Assembly (NCBI RefSeq): GCF_039541795.1
Contig: NZ_BAABGX010000002.1
Location: 1,178,001-1,242,000, forward strand
Direction: 5' to 3'
Length of the DNA stretch: 64,000 nt
From: Nibribacter koreensis
GTDB lineage: Bacteria > Bacteroidota > Bacteroidia > Cytophagales > Hymenobacteraceae
The number at the start of each line of letters is the position of its first letter. The stretch's first letter is position 1. This document shows, one piece after another, positions 8,458-16,608 of the stretch. The position numbers and the translations under genes are program-made. The notes below the pieces were generated by a model. That model was not told where the DNA came from. It ran no database searches and worked only from the letters and a program-made list of their open reading frames with translations.

Positions 8458-9235
8458 ATTTTTGATTGCTGAAAGTCCATTACTGATTGCTATGCAGAAT
8501 TCCTATGTGAATCCTGTATAAGCTGCCGTCTGGCGTGAGTCTCCAAACTCGCGGGTGTTATTTGTGGCAGGTTTCCATGGCGCAAGCGTCCGCTTGTGTC
8601 CGCATGAAAGGTTTGTCATCCGCCGCCGTTGTTGGTGTTATCACCAACGACCGCTTCTGCCTCACCAGTCGCCTTTCACTTAAATAAGCTTTAGTGCAAG
8701 CATTTGGCTGTTCCCTCGGTAACACCGTTTGCTCCAGTGCGCATTATCTTTCTTGTTTCATTTTATCTGCTAAGCGCTCACGGCCGCGGGGCCTCGTCCT
8801 GGCCCTTCGCACTGCTGTTGTACTCTGGGCCTTCGGCCCCGCCCTGCCGGGCGACGAAACAACAGAGGCGCTCAAAGCCAAGACTGGTTTCGGTTCCTCT
8901 CTGCATAGGCTTATTGGCTGAATGGGTTAGTTGTAGGTGATGGCAGTTCCTGTCGCTGCAGAGACATGCGTGCTGCGCACGGTCTGCTCTATCTTGGTTC
9001 ACGGGACTGGTTCAAGTCTTTGACTTGGCCCCATGATGGCGGGCAGTTTTCAACTGCCCTGAAGCGCTGGCTTCCACCACGCATTCCGTCCCCCTTTGAA
9101 GTCGAAGATCCCGGGCTTGTTCCGGGAGGGGCTAGGGGGAGGACAGGAGCTATTTCAGACTCAAGACTCATGACTCGCGACTCATGACTAAACAAGTGGC
9201 ATCCTGCAGGACCTACGGGCTTCTGCGTCAAGAGC
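8458..9235. other. 780-bp non-coding stretch rich in hairpins
   Basis: No frame here looks coding. Open frames on both strands run through dyads such as GGGCCTTCGGCCC (8827-8839), a longer stem CTGTTGT/ACAACAG around it (about 8815-8867), and CCCGG/CCGGG near 9110-9130. A broken C-rich repeat (CGTCCCCCTTTGAAG, about 9089) relates to the family at 15224, 40179 and 57181. The tail near 9159-9189 is a chain of the words GACTCAAGACTCATGACTC. It looks like an accumulation site for repeats. Confidence 0.6.
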
Positions 9236-9274
9236 CGTTTTTGGCCTCATTTCTAGAAAACAGGCAAAAAACCG
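9236..9274. repeat. P38 intergenic palindrome, copy 4
   Basis: Arms CGTTTTTGGCCTCATTTC and GAAAACAGGCAAAAAACCG, 10 bp after the coaE stop. Confidence 0.8.
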
Positions 9275-9283
9275 ACAGTAGGA

Positions 9284-9898
9284 TTAAGTGGTAGCTGCCT
9301 GTTCTGTAGCTAATGTCAGAAAGGCTTTATGGAGCTTGACCACCTGCGGAAGTACCAATTGCTGGTCATCGTTGTACAGGACAAACTGGGAGCGTTCCAG
9401 ACGTTCCTCCTCTGACAATTGCTTGTGCATGATGGCCTCTATGTCTTGGGCGGTACGGTGCGGGTCTCTGGACAACGTTCTGCGTTGCCGCAAGGCCACG
9501 GGCGCTGATACCGTGAGCACATGGTCAACCTGCGTATAGGCGTTGGACTCAAACATGAGCGCGGCCTCTTTGAGAATGTACGGCGCAGTGGAATGCGCTT
9601 CTAACCACTGATGAAAGTCTTGGCGCACCTGCGGATGCACTAGTGCGTTCAGTTTGGTGAGCTCTTCTTTGTCATGGAAAACCTTCTGGGCCAGATAGGT
9701 TCTGTTGAGTTGGCCATGAGCATCAAAGGTCTCAGGCCCGAAGGTAGAAATTAAGCCCTCGCGCAGCTCTGGGTCATAGTTCATTACCCACTTAGCACGC
9801 GCGTCTGAGTCATATACGGGCACGCCCAGCAATTGAAAGCAACGGCAGACAATGCTCTTGCCAGAGCCAATGCCGCCGGTTATGCCAATCTTGAGCAT
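9284..9898 (-). CDS. coaE: dephospho-CoA kinase
   Basis: Last step of coenzyme A synthesis: ATP-dependent phosphorylation of the ribose 3'-OH of dephospho-CoA, in the cytosol. 204 residues, the normal length. The N-terminus has the P-loop GGIGSGKS (residues 8-15), then VPVYDSDARAKWV, which holds the substrate-binding Asp, and the lid region RQRRTLSRDPHRTAQDIEA (about 137-156). It is the last gene of the run YtxH-IDH-DUF1573-yajC-ybbR-coaE, with a 3-bp gap to the YbbR-like gene; yajC-ybbR-coaE is a recurrent order in Bacteroidota. Confidence 0.95.
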   Translation of the reverse strand: MLKIGITGGIGSGKSIVCRCFQLLGVPVYDSDARAKWVMNYDPELREGLISTFGPETFDAHGQLNRTYLAQKVFHDKEELTKLNALVHPQVRQDFHQWLEAHSTAPYILKEAALMFESNAYTQVDHVLTVSAPVALRQRRTLSRDPHRTAQDIEAIMHKQLSEEERLERSQFVLYNDDQQLVLPQVVKLHKAFLTLATEQAATT

Positions 9899-9901
9899 CT
9901 G

Positions 9902-10882
9902 TTAAAGCGCGGTTAAGGAAATTTTCACCTTGCCAGGGGCAATGGACGTCTGGCGCACGCCGGCAGGCTTCTGCGTCACGGTGGGGACTATGGTAGAGTC
10001 TGCAGCATTGTAGCGCTCATAGTCTAAGGTCACCTGGAACTGGCCTAACTGTATTTTGTCCCTGCTTCTGGGGTGGTACGCGTACTTCACTCTCACCGGC
10101 CCGTTCAAATACTGCAAGCGGTACTGGCCCGGAAAATTCTTGAGCACCGGCTGCACCACCAACTCCTGCTTCTCTAGCGGAATGACATTAAACTGAACCT
10201 GCGCTTTGCTAATGTCTGCCTTAACCAGGTTAGAGAAGTCATGCATCAAGAGCATGTCTCCTTTAAAAGGGGCACTAAACGGACTGTCTGGCACAGCCAA
10301 AGGGTACGGATTGGGGAACAGGCTGATAATTTGCAAAGGTCCCGTAAACGTGATAGAATCTGGCCGTATGGCTAAGTTACCGCCATACGCAAACCCAGGA
10401 GCAATCTTAACAGTGGTGGTATCTACCATGAGCGGCATCTTGCGGGTAGCAATACGGTCAAAGTCAAAGTAGAGGGTGTCTGTGGCCACGTAGTTAAGCT
10501 CCAGGCCGTCTAAGGCGTTGGCAATGGCGGGGCGTAACGCATAGCCAGGCAGTTGTTTCACGTAGGGCAAGCCTCTGATGGAAAGCTCAGCAGGCTTCAC
10601 CTGAAACATGAGGCTTTTACGCAACAGCTTCCATCCCTTGCCGGTCACGCTAATCATCACCTCTTCGGGGAGGGGCTTAACCGGCACCAGCTGGCGCTGG
10701 TCATAGACAAACTGGATGGGGTAAGAGATGCGGGCAATGTAACTCTTGTTCAAAGAGTTAAGCACCCAAAAGGTGGTAGCCGTCAAAAAACAAAGCAAAA
10801 CCACTCTCCAGTACCGTTTCTGTTTGGGAGAAAACGGCCTTACTAACCAGAGAAGGGCTTGCTTTGTCTTGTTGAATGGCAA
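9902..10882 (-). CDS. YbbR/CdaR-like membrane-anchored protein
   Basis: 326 residues: cytosolic basic tail, one membrane helix (about 26-44, VVLLCFLTATTFWVLNSL), then an extracytoplasmic beta-rich part with repeated YbbR-like units (ISYPIQFVYDQRQLVPVKPLPEEVMISVTGKG and onward). In Firmicutes the related CdaR modulates the diadenylate cyclase CdaA; that link is not shown here. Its position between yajC and coaE is conserved in the phylum and supports the family call. Confidence 0.8.
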   Translation of the reverse strand: MPFNKTKQALLWLVRPFSPKQKRYWRVVLLCFLTATTFWVLNSLNKSYIARISYPIQFVYDQRQLVPVKPLPEEVMISVTGKGWKLLRKSLMFQVKPAELSIRGLPYVKQLPGYALRPAIANALDGLELNYVATDTLYFDFDRIATRKMPLMVDTTTVKIAPGFAYGGNLAIRPDSITFTGPLQIISLFPNPYPLAVPDSPFSAPFKGDMLLMHDFSNLVKADISKAQVQFNVIPLEKQELVVQPVLKNFPGQYRLQYLNGPVRVKYAYHPRSRDKIQLGQFQVTLDYERYNAADSTIVPTVTQKPAGVRQTSIAPGKVKISLTAL

Positions 10883-10903
10883 AATATGTGGCTTACTAAA
10901 AAA

Positions 10904-11233
10904 TTAAGCGGCAGTTTCTGTGGTAGCTTTGTTTACGCGGCTGGTAGCCTCCACGGCTACGGCCGTTTTGTCAAACTTCAGCTTAATGCCCTTGTCTACC
11001 TCAATCCAGACAGTGTCCTCATCAATGCTGAGCAACCGGCCGTGCAGGCCACCAATGGTGACCACGTTCATCCCCTTCTTCAGTTCGTCTCTGAACTTCT
11101 TCTGGTCTTTGGCCTTCTTTTGCTGAGGCCTGATCATGAAGAAGTAAAACACCAGAATGATCACCCCGAAGAACAGGATGTTGGAAAGTCCGCCAGCCCC
11201 TAGCGGGCTGGCTTGTAGAAGTATCGTCAACAT
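10904..11233 (-). CDS. yajC: preprotein translocase subunit YajC
   Basis: 109 residues. One N-terminal membrane helix (about 18-36, NILFFGVIILVFYFFMIRP) is followed by RPQQKKAKDQKKFRDELKKGMNVVTIGGLHG, the family signature, and a small beta domain. YajC associates with SecDF and YidC at the Sec translocon. It lies 21 bp before the YbbR-like gene and 6 bp after the DUF1573 gene. Confidence 0.95.
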   Translation of the reverse strand: MLTILLQASPLGAGGLSNILFFGVIILVFYFFMIRPQQKKAKDQKKFRDELKKGMNVVTIGGLHGRLLSIDEDTVWIEVDKGIKLKFDKTAVAVEATSRVNKATTETAA

Positions 11234-11239
11234 CAGAGA

Positions 11240-11785
11240 TTAGTTAGTACGCACCGGGCCTGACGCACCAGCTTGCGGCACCATTCCCTCAATGTTTGTC
11301 TTGATAATTAATTGGTTCACCTGCGGGTCTGTGTTGGCCGTGATGGTGATTTGCTTAGACTGCTGACCAACTTTACCGGCTGGGTCAAACTCTACGGTGA
11401 TTTTACCAGTGGCACCTGGCGCAATTGGCTCTTTTGGCCACTCAGGCACGGTACAACCGCAGGTAGCAGAGGCGTTCTCAATCACCAAAGGAGACTTGCC
11501 CGTGTTGGTGAACATAAACGTGTGCTGTACTTTCTTGTCTTGCTTGATGGTGCCAAAGTCATGCTCCGTTTCTTTGAACGTCATTACAGGCTTGGGCGCG
11601 TTAGGGTTCACCGGCTCTGCGCTGGCCACGTTAGGGTTGGTGGCAGGGTCATTGGTGGCTACCGTGGTCACAGGGGCAATCTCCTCTGTGGTAGTGGTGG
11701 CAGTCTCAGTTTCTTTGGTCTTCTCACAACCGGCGGTCCAGAAGCCGGCAGCCAGAAGCATAGCTATTACAAATTGCTTTTTCAT
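11240..11785 (-). CDS. DUF1573 lipoprotein
   Basis: 181 residues. Lipoprotein signal with lipobox ending at Cys20 (FWTAGC), a Thr/Ala/Pro-rich linker to about residue 68, then the DUF1573 domain with HDFGTIKQDKKVQHTFMFTN, the conserved ATCGCTVPEW and DPAGKVGQQSKQITITAN. The domain is an Ig-like (ASH/MSP-type) fold of unknown role on the cell surface or in the periplasm. It lies in the nusB-yajC neighbourhood, as often in this phylum. Confidence 0.9.
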   Translation of the reverse strand: MKKQFVIAMLLAAGFWTAGCEKTKETETATTTTEEIAPVTTVATNDPATNPNVASAEPVNPNAPKPVMTFKETEHDFGTIKQDKKVQHTFMFTNTGKSPLVIENASATCGCTVPEWPKEPIAPGATGKITVEFDPAGKVGQQSKQITITANTDPQVNQLIIKTNIEGMVPQAGASGPVRTN

Positions 11786-11797
11786 ATTACTAAGTGC

Positions 11798-12799
11798 TTA
11801 CAAGTTTGAAATAATGTGCTGCGCGAACTCTGACGTAGAGGCCGTACCACCCAAGTCACGGGTGCAGCAGTTTTTGTCTAATAAAGTCTTCTCCAGGGCG
11901 TCCTCAATTCTGTCTGCCTCTTTCTGCAAGCCCATGTGCTGTAGCATCATGATGCCAGACCGTAGCATAGCCGTTGGGTTAGCCAGGCCTTGACCTGCAA
12001 TGTCTGGCGCTGAGCCGTGCACCGCCTCAAAGATAGCCATGTCATCCCCCACGTTGGCACCAGATACCACGCCCAGACCGCCTACCAAACCGGCACACAG
12101 GTCAGACAAGATATCCCCGAACAAGTTAGTGGTCACTACCACCTCAAACTGCTCTGGCTTGCTTACCAGCTGCATGCACATGTTGTCAATGATCTTGTCA
12201 TCCCAAACTACGTTCGGGAATTCTTTAGACACATCAGCAGCGGCTTCCAGCATCAATCTACCGGCAGATTTTAAGATGTTGGCTTTGTGGGCCACGGTCA
12301 CCTTTAACTTGTTTTTGTCTGCGTAGGCAAAAGCAGCGCGCACAATCTTGTGGCAACCTACTACCGTCACGCGGGCAACAGAGTCAGAGATACCCAGGCG
12401 CTCATCATACATCTCAAGACCAGCGTACAGGCCTTCGGTGTTTTCTCTGAACAAGACCAAGTTCACGTTTTCAAAGCGAGTTTTTACACCGGCTGTGGTC
12501 TTGGCAGGGCGCACGTTAGAGTATAAGTCAAACTTCTGGCGCAGTTGCACATTTATGCTTTTGAAGCCTTTGCCCACCGGCGTGGTGATGGGGCCCTTTA
12601 AAGCAATTCTGTTGCGCTCCAGAGAGTCAATCAAGCTCTGCGGAATCAACTCACCCATGCTGTCAAAGGTGGTTTGTCCGGCGTTTTCTTCTTCCCAGGT
12701 AATAGGAACTTGGGCGGCTGTAAAGATCGCCTTTACGGCTTCTGTGATCTCAGGACCTATCCCGTCGCCGGGAATAAGGGTAACGGTTGTCATGGTCAA
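11798..12799 (-). CDS. isocitrate dehydrogenase, NAD-type family
   Basis: 333 residues, the length of the short NAD-dependent isocitrate/isopropylmalate dehydrogenases. N-terminal TLIPGDGIGPEI; substrate site with LRQKFDLYSNVRPAKT and the phosphate/isocitrate-binding FRENTEGLYAG (about 113-123); metal-binding Asp in NLFGDILSDL (about 224-233); nucleotide loop EAVHGSAPDIAGQGLANPTA. The NTEGLYAG form favours isocitrate over isopropylmalate or tartrate. It feeds the TCA cycle. 12 bp upstream of the DUF1573 gene and 4 bp downstream of the YtxH gene, so probably one transcript. Confidence 0.85.
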   Translation of the reverse strand: MTMTTVTLIPGDGIGPEITEAVKAIFTAAQVPITWEEENAGQTTFDSMGELIPQSLIDSLERNRIALKGPITTPVGKGFKSINVQLRQKFDLYSNVRPAKTTAGVKTRFENVNLVLFRENTEGLYAGLEMYDERLGISDSVARVTVVGCHKIVRAAFAYADKNKLKVTVAHKANILKSAGRLMLEAAADVSKEFPNVVWDDKIIDNMCMQLVSKPEQFEVVVTTNLFGDILSDLCAGLVGGLGVVSGANVGDDMAIFEAVHGSAPDIAGQGLANPTAMLRSGIMMLQHMGLQKEADRIEDALEKTLLDKNCCTRDLGGTASTSEFAQHIISNL

Positions 12800-12803
12800 G
12801 GGC

Positions 12804-13109
12804 TTATACTTCTTTCTTACTGTTAATTTCGTTGATGAGCGTGTCTACGTCCTGCAAAAGGCGCTCTGCTTTGTCGCGGGCGTCTTTGATTACGCGCTGC
12901 CCTTCTGCTTTGGCGGCAGAGCCTTGCTCCTCGCGGCCGGCAATCAGGTCGTTGGATAGATCCAGCAGACGGTCACGGTATTTTTCTAGTTGAAAGCTGA
13001 GTTTGTCGCGGGTCTCGCGGCCTTTCTCAGGTGCAAATAAAATCCCCAGGATGGCACCCGTGGCGATTCCGGTGGAAAAGGCAATGATGGAGGTTGTTTT
13101 TTTGCCCAT
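12804..13109 (-). CDS. YtxH domain-containing protein
   Basis: 101 residues. N-terminal glycine-rich membrane segment (about 8-25, IIAFSTGIATGAILGILFAP) ending in the family motif FAPEKGRETRDKL, then a long coiled-coil-like helix with many Lys, Arg and Glu. YtxH proteins are small stress-linked membrane proteins of unknown mechanism. First gene of the run that leads to coaE. Confidence 0.85.
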   Translation of the reverse strand: MGKKTTSIIAFSTGIATGAILGILFAPEKGRETRDKLSFQLEKYRDRLLDLSNDLIAGREEQGSAAKAEGQRVIKDARDKAERLLQDVDTLINEINSKKEV

Positions 13110-13153
13110 AGTAGTGGTTCTGGTTACAGGTTTTCTATAAAAGGGCGCTTGCG

Positions 13154-13191
13154 CGTTTTTGGCTTATTTTCAGAAAAATAGCGTAAAAACG
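13154..13191. repeat. P38 intergenic palindrome, copy 5
   Basis: Arms CGTTTTTGGCTTATTTTC and GAAAAATAGCGTAAAAACG, 47 bp after the nusB stop and before the YtxH gene. Confidence 0.75.
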
Positions 13192-13237
13192 GGTTGAATG
13201 CAAAGCCCGCTCCTCTTTGAACGTAAAAAACTGGTTC

Positions 13238-14410
13238 TTATTTGTTGTCTAGCAAACCTCTTCCCGATTTACGAATCTCGCCGGAGGCCGTTAACTGCTG
13301 TGACAGCTTGTCTAACACGCCGTTCACAAACTGCTTACTTTTAGGCGTGCTGTATACTTTGGAGATCTCAATGTACTCGTTGATGGTCACTTTTACGGGG
13401 ATGCTTCTAAAGATGTGCATCTCGCAGAGGGCCATCTTCAAGATGATCTTGTCCATAAGAGCCACGCGCTCTACGTCCCAGTTCTGCACGCTCTCAGAGA
13501 TCATGGCCTCATACTTGGCGTCATCCCGTAGGGTTTCGTGGTACAGTTCCTCAAAGAAGGCCTTGTCATCGTCCCAGCTAGCTGAAAGGTCCAATAAGGC
13601 CATGTGCTCATCTGTGCCTTCTTCCAGCATCTTGATGGACTTGTTCACCAGACTCTTCACCACAGACTTGTTTTCTACCCAGTTCAGATCCTGCTCCTCA
13701 AAGAGAGACTGCAGCGCTTCGCTTTTAAAGATGACTTCCTTGTACAGGTGCTTGAGCAATTCATGGTCCTGCTCATAGGTAGGCTCCACCAGCTCCAGAT
13801 AGGCCAGCACTTGCTCGTCTTTCTTGATGCCGTTGCGGTAGATCTGGGTAATCACGTCCAGGTTTCCGGCCCAGCTCACGTTTCTTCTTATCACGCGCTG
13901 CTCCAAGAACTTGTTCTCCAGCAATTTGGTCAAGGCTTTGTTCTTAAGCAGACCGCGCATGTCCGTGTCGGTGCGCTCCGTAAAGCGGGTGGCGGCTTTC
14001 TTTTCTTCACCCTCAATTAAATGCGTCACTTCCTGCATCACCAAAAGGGTAAGCAGGTAGCGGTCATAGATTTCCTCGGCAGCAGACAGCATCTGGTTCC
14101 CGAAGAACTTGAGGTCTTTCTTGAGCGTGTTTTGGTAGAAGTTCACCGCGTCTTGGGCGGCATTCAGGATTTCCTTGTCTTTCTCCTCGGTGTCAAATTT
14201 CTTGGTCTCATACCACTCCTTGAAGAGCAGCGTGGCAATTTGCTTTTTGCCTTCCAGCAGGTTTCTGTCTTGCGGCTCAATGGCCATCAAATCTGGCGCG
14301 AACGTGTCTGCGATGCGATCTAGGGCCAGCAAATAGTCAGAGCCTTCTGCCTGCACGTAGGCGTAAATGGCTTGCATGGCTTTGATGCGGAGTATTCTGC
14401 GGTTGAGCAT
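13238..14410 (-). CDS. nusB: transcription antitermination factor NusB
   Basis: 390 residues from MLNRRILRIKAMQAIYAYVQAEG. The frame is open about 130 bp further upstream, but that part is low in coding character and the family starts at MLNRR. The true NusB domain is the C-terminal part (RDDAKYEAMISESVQNWDVERVALMDKIILKMALCEM and ITINEYIEISKVYSTPKSKQFVNGVLDKL-like helices). Bacteroidota NusB proteins carry a long N-terminal all-helical extension, as here. NusB works with NusE/S10 in antitermination of rRNA transcription. Separated from the YtxH operon by 128 bp with a P38 copy. Confidence 0.93.
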   Translation of the reverse strand: MLNRRILRIKAMQAIYAYVQAEGSDYLLALDRIADTFAPDLMAIEPQDRNLLEGKKQIATLLFKEWYETKKFDTEEKDKEILNAAQDAVNFYQNTLKKDLKFFGNQMLSAAEEIYDRYLLTLLVMQEVTHLIEGEEKKAATRFTERTDTDMRGLLKNKALTKLLENKFLEQRVIRRNVSWAGNLDVITQIYRNGIKKDEQVLAYLELVEPTYEQDHELLKHLYKEVIFKSEALQSLFEEQDLNWVENKSVVKSLVNKSIKMLEEGTDEHMALLDLSASWDDDKAFFEELYHETLRDDAKYEAMISESVQNWDVERVALMDKIILKMALCEMHIFRSIPVKVTINEYIEISKVYSTPKSKQFVNGVLDKLSQQLTASGEIRKSGRGLLDNK

Positions 14411-14618
14411 GAGGATAAGGAAAGAACGTGGTGAACGTGAAAATAAGCGTAAAAGTTGGCAGGCACCCATTGGCCCGCTGCCAAGGCTTGGCGAAACCGC
14501 CAATTCTGCCGCAAAGGTCCGAACTAAGAGAGGAAGAAGCAAATAGCTTTCCTTTTTAATTCTGAGTCTTTGGGAGAAAGCTTACAGAGTTCTCATTTAT
14601 CATGGCTGATAGTGAGGC

Positions 14619-14655
14619 GCTTTTTGCCTGTTTTCTGGGATTTAGGCCAAAAACG
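14619..14655. repeat. P38 intergenic palindrome, copy 6
   Basis: Arms GCTTTTTGCCTGTTTTC and GGATTTAGGCCAAAAACG, about 210 bp upstream of nusB in a long non-coding spacer. Confidence 0.75.
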
Positions 14656-14809
14656 GCTGTTGGCGCAGACGCTCGCAGGTCCGGCCGGACGCTACGAGGT
14701 CTTTTGAGCAACCGTAATTGCAGTGGCTGACAAAGAAATGCGCAAGAGACAAGGCGGTGACGTTGTCTCTACATTAACCTCAGAAACTGCCGCTTCAGCG
14801 TGAAACGCA

Positions 14810-15322
14810 TTTCAACGTCTATAAAACCAACTCGTCAGCCCTTGACCGAGGGCAAAGAGACTGGTCAATTTAAGTCTCTTTGCCCGAGGGAGAAAGCAAT
14901 GGCTTGTCGATAAGCAGAGGCGTAAGTCGTCTATGAAACGAATCACTTCTCACGGTGCACCACTTTGAGCCCCCGCCCTGTCCGAGCGGTCAGCGAGTTC
15001 GGGGGCTCTTGATTCTTTTGGTTACTTTTCTCATCAAGGAGAAAAGTGACAAACGCGAATAGAAAGTAATGAAAGTTGATGTTGGGAGTAAGGTGTTGGG
15101 AGTAAATAGCGCAATGCAATCCCCAGCAAAAGTAAACACCCCTCTACGCTCCCCTCAAGGGGAGAATCAACATTTGGCAAATGAAGTTGAGGCGGAAAGA
15201 AAGAATCAAATAAAGTACGTCATCCCCCTACCCCCTTCAAAGGGGGACGAAGGGGCTCTTTCTCAATATCATAAAGCAAAAAAGCGTTTTTGGCCTGTTT
15301 CTGAGAAACTAAGCCAAAAACG
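14810..15322. repeat. composite intergenic repeat, copy A
   Basis: This stretch recurs in the same order at 56853-57272. Parts: an imperfect stem GGGCAAAGAGACT/AGTCTCTTTGCCC (about 14850-14875), a stem GAGCCCCCG/CGGGGGCTC (about 14968-15009), a stem ACTTTTCTC/GAGAAAAGT (about 15025-15048), a C-rich repeat CCCCCTTCAAAGGGGGACG (about 15231-15250) and a P38 palindrome at the end. Copy A has an extra roughly 90 bp carrying the C-rich word of 1003-1186. No gene is seen between 14411 and 15359. Confidence 0.8.
15285..15322. repeat. P38 intergenic palindrome, copy 7
   Basis: Arms CGTTTTTGGCCTGTTTC and GAAACTAAGCCAAAAACG; the pairing extends 4 bp on each side (AAAG/CTTT, 15281-15326). 38 bp after the leucine dehydrogenase stop. 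Confidence 0.85.
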
Positions 15323-15359
15323 CTTTCAATAAGATTTCGCCTTATAAGACGAAGTACAA

Positions 15360-16460
15360 TTAGTAGGTTCTCTTGATTTTAGCCATGTCGTCAATACGCT
15401 TCTGCGCAAGCTCTGTGGCGGCTTTTTGCGTGTGCGTGCCGTCTGCCTCAGCCTTAGAGAAGATGTTCAACGTGGTGTTGTAGATCTGCTCTGTCTGCTG
15501 CATAGACCACTCACGGTTCAGCTTCTTCACTTCTGAGTACACGTTGATGATACCACCCGCGTTAATCAAGAAGTCTGGCGCGTAGATCATGCCTTTCTGT
15601 ACTAGAGCTGGGCCGTGCACGTTCTCGTCCTGCAACTGGTTGTTGGCGCAACCGGCAATGATTTGGCACTTCAGTCTAGAAAGTGTGTTGTCATTGATGG
15701 TGGCTCCCATGGCGCAAGGAGAATAGATATCCACGTCCAGGTCATAGATTTCATCCAAGCCTACCACGGTAGCACCGGTGGCCGAAGAAATACGCTGCAA
15801 ACGGTCTTGGTCAATGTCCGTGATGAACAACTGAGCACCTTCCTTTACTAGGTAGTCAATCAAATAACCACCTACGTGGCCAGTACCTTGTACAGAGATT
15901 TTTTTACCGGCTAGGCTGTCGTTGCCCCAGGCTTTCTTGGCCGAGGCCTTCATGCCCATGTAGGTACCGTAAGCCGTTACCGGAGACGGGTCACCGCTAC
16001 CGCCTTGCGACTCTGGCAAACCAGCTACGTGCTTGGTCTCCATGGCAATGTAGCCCATGTCCAGGGTGGTCATGCCCATATCCTCGGCGGTGATGTACTT
16101 ACCGTTCAGGTTGTTGACAAAACGCCCGAACTTGCGCATCATGGCTTCGTTCTTATCTTTTTTAGAATCACCGATGATCACAGCCTTACCACCGCCCAGG
16201 TTCAAACCAGAGATGGCCGACTTGAAGGTCATACCACGTGAAAGGCGTAATACGTCGCGTAGGGCTTCGGCCTCAGAGGCATACGACCACATACGGGTAC
16301 CGCCCAAAGCAGGCCCTAATACCGTGTTGTGGATACCAATGATGGCTTTTAATCCAGTGTCATGGTCATGGCAGAATACCACTTGCTCATGATCAAACTG
16401 ACCCATTTGACTAAAAACCGATGATTCCTGACCCTCTGATATTTTGTTTATTTCAACCAT
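15360..16460 (-). CDS. leucine dehydrogenase-type Glu/Leu/Phe/Val dehydrogenase
   Basis: NAD-dependent oxidative deamination of branched-chain amino acids, cytosolic. 366 residues, the leucine/valine/phenylalanine dehydrogenase length rather than the 410-450 of glutamate dehydrogenase. N-terminal catalytic domain: LGPALGGTRMWSY (48-60), Lys80 in MTFKSAISGLNLGGGKAVI with catalytic Lys92, and the TAEDMGMT segment. Rossmann domain: VQGTGHVGGYL with GTGHVG (192-197), then ITDID with the acidic NAD-specific end. Divergent from the ABC exporter, with facing promoter boxes between them. Confidence 0.9.
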   Translation of the reverse strand: MVEINKISEGQESSVFSQMGQFDHEQVVFCHDHDTGLKAIIGIHNTVLGPALGGTRMWSYASEAEALRDVLRLSRGMTFKSAISGLNLGGGKAVIIGDSKKDKNEAMMRKFGRFVNNLNGKYITAEDMGMTTLDMGYIAMETKHVAGLPESQGGSGDPSPVTAYGTYMGMKASAKKAWGNDSLAGKKISVQGTGHVGGYLIDYLVKEGAQLFITDIDQDRLQRISSATGATVVGLDEIYDLDVDIYSPCAMGATINDNTLSRLKCQIIAGCANNQLQDENVHGPALVQKGMIYAPDFLINAGGIINVYSEVKKLNREWSMQQTEQIYNTTLNIFSKAEADGTHTQKAATELAQKRIDDMAKIKRTY

Positions 16461-16517
16461 ATTTTTGAATAAAATGATTTACTTCCATAACCTGCGGAAA
16501 ACGGCTCCCAGATTTAG

Positions 16518-16525
16518 TACTTTTG
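16518..16525 (+). promoter_or_regulatory. -7 promoter box (TACTTTTG) for the ABC exporter
   Basis: TACTTTTG matches TAnnTTTG and lies 83 bp before the exporter ATG. It is the left half of the 19-bp palindrome TACTTTTGccgCAAAAGTA. No clear -33 box was found. Confidence 0.55.
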
Positions 16526-16528
16526 CCG

Positions 16529-16536
16529 CAAAAGTA
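16529..16536 (-). promoter_or_regulatory. -7 promoter box (TACTTTTG) for leucine dehydrogenase
   Basis: The same box on the opposite strand, only 3 bp from its partner and 68 bp before the dehydrogenase ATG. The two start points would lie inside each other's -7 region, so the promoters should compete. Confidence 0.55.
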
Positions 16537-16608
16537 GGCATATCTTTTTACTACGCCAAGGAAAACCCTAACATCTGTTAGCCTCGTAGTAAAACTTAAA
16601 TTTATACC

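Noticed and set aside
8694..9231. Overlapping open frames on both strands in the 8.5-9.2 kb spacer
   Set aside because: They translate hairpins and word repeats, have no coding-like composition, and overlap each other on opposite strands.
12804..13237. Riboswitch or leader upstream of the YtxH-IDH-yajC run
   Set aside because: Only a P38 palindrome and no known riboswitch fold is visible.
15069..15332. Small open frame in the composite repeat A
   Set aside because: It reads through C-rich and P38 repeats; the same frame is not kept in copy B.
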